NCBI GenBank assembly: GCA_023428335.1
Contig: JAEYYS010000171.1
Coordinates: 1-6,835, forward strand
Origin: Verrucomicrobiota bacterium
GTDB taxonomy: Bacteria; Verrucomicrobiota; Verrucomicrobiia; Verrucomicrobiales; Verrucomicrobiaceae
Length of the DNA stretch: 6,835 nt
Direction: 5' to 3'
The notes under the pieces were generated by a model, which ran no database searches, was not told the DNA's origin, and saw nothing but the letters and a program-made list of their open reading frames with translations. Positions 6,301 to 6,835 of the stretch are shown piece after piece. Made by a program: the position numbers and the translations under genes. How positions within the stretch are numbered: the stretch's first letter is position 1; every line of letters starts with the position of its first letter.

Positions 6301-6819
6301 ATGAAAACTCTGCTCGCCACCCTCGCCCTGCTCACCGCCCTGCCCGCCCTCGCGGAGGACAAGAAGGTCAGCGCCGGCGGCCTCGACTTCACCCTGCCCT
6401 CGTCCGCCTGGACCTCGGTGCCGACCAGCAGCCCCATGCGCGCCGCCACCCTGCAGGTGAAGGCGGAAGGCGCGGAGAAGCCGCTCGAAGCCATCTTCTA
6501 CTACTTTGGCCCCGGCCAGGGTGGCGATGTCGACGCCAACATCCAGCGCTGGCTCGGCCAGTTCGAGGGTGAACCGGTGTCGAAGCGCGAGGACCTCGAA
6601 GCCGGCGGCCGCAAGATCGCCCTGGTCACCGCCACCGGCACCTACATGGACGGCGCCATGTTTGGCCCGAAGACCCCGAAGGCCGATTACATGCTGCTCG
6701 GTGCCATCATCCCCGGCCCGGACGCCCCGATCTTCATCAAGCTCACCGGCCCCAAGGCCGCGGTCGACAAGATCGCCGCCGAGTTCAAGGCGCTGGCCGC
6801 CAGCGCCCCGGCCAAGTGA
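6301..6819 (+). CDS. Small secreted protein of unknown function, downstream of azurin
   Basis: A 172-residue exported protein. Residues 1-18 are a Sec signal peptide (MKTLLATLALLTALPALA, cleavage before EDKK). The mature part starts with a short strand-rich region (VSAGGLDFTLPSSAWTSVP, 23-41), then AIFYYFGPGQGGDVDANIQR (64-83) and WLGQFEG (84-90), KIALVTATGTYMDG (105-118), DYMLLGAIIPGPDAPIFIKL (129-148) and a C-terminal helix (AAVDKIAAEFKAL). It has no cysteine, no lipobox and no membrane segment after the signal. I know similar unnamed proteins with a GGxVxxNIxRWxxQF core and a TGTYxD strand from Planctomycetota and Verrucomicrobiota, but no function is established. ATG 6301 follows the azurin stop by 23 nt of C-rich sequence without a Shine-Dalgarno site, so cotranscription is likely. 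Codon choice is as strongly C/G-ended as in the azurin. The 16 bases after the stop hold nothing recognisable. Confidence 0.85.
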   Translation: MKTLLATLALLTALPALAEDKKVSAGGLDFTLPSSAWTSVPTSSPMRAATLQVKAEGAEKPLEAIFYYFGPGQGGDVDANIQRWLGQFEGEPVSKREDLEAGGRKIALVTATGTYMDGAMFGPKTPKADYMLLGAIIPGPDAPIFIKLTGPKAAVDKIAAEFKALAASAPAK

Positions 6820-6835
6820 TCGACCCGGACCACCC

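Noticed and set aside
1..6835. Mobile elements, CRISPR arrays, tRNA genes or defence genes
   Set aside because: No spaced direct repeats, terminal inverted repeats, transposase or integrase motifs, or tRNA-like folds were seen; composition looks even across the window.

Overview
This is a GC-rich window (clearly above 60% G+C, with strongly G/C-biased third codon positions) that reads as ordinary chromosome from a Verrucomicrobiota-type bacterium, possibly Opitutae-like. The assignment rests on the protein families: a Tat-exported DUF1552 protein with the HxxSHH motif, a DUF6580-like membrane protein, a small azurin-type cupredoxin, and a secreted protein of a kind I associate with Planctomycetota/Verrucomicrobiota. 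No tRNA, rRNA, CRISPR, transposase, phage or plasmid gene was seen. The lineage is an inference from remembered families, not from a search.

Layout. (1) 1-705, minus strand: an IclR-family regulator whose C-terminus runs off the left edge. (2) 706-822: a 117-bp divergent control region with a 34-bp inverted repeat directly against the iclR start codon, a good candidate operator. (3) 823-1869, plus: a zinc-dependent medium-chain dehydrogenase, followed 8 nt later by (4) 1878-2498, plus: a six-helix DUF6580-like membrane protein. (5) 2504-4237, minus: a 577-residue single-span membrane protein of unknown function, convergent with gene 4 with only 5 nt between the stop codons. (6) 4312-5673, minus: the DUF1552 protein. 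(7) 5674-5812: a second divergent control region. (8) 5813-6277, plus: a secreted azurin-like copper protein. (9) 6301-6819, plus: a small secreted protein of unknown function, probably cotranscribed with the azurin.

How the genes may work together. The IclR regulator probably controls itself and the divergent dehydrogenase, i.e. a small effector-responsive catabolic switch of unknown substrate. The right half codes for exported proteins: the DUF1552 protein is divergent from the azurin pair, and its usual cytochrome-bearing partner (DUF1592 group) is not next to it. A link between the copper protein and the DUF1552 protein is possible but is speculation from position.

I do not see a defence island, a biosynthetic cluster or another clear new system. 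The most useful leads are the iclR/dehydrogenase operator, the DUF1552-azurin divergent pair, the unrecognised 577-aa membrane protein, the unnamed secreted partner of the azurin, and the scarcity of Shine-Dalgarno sequences.
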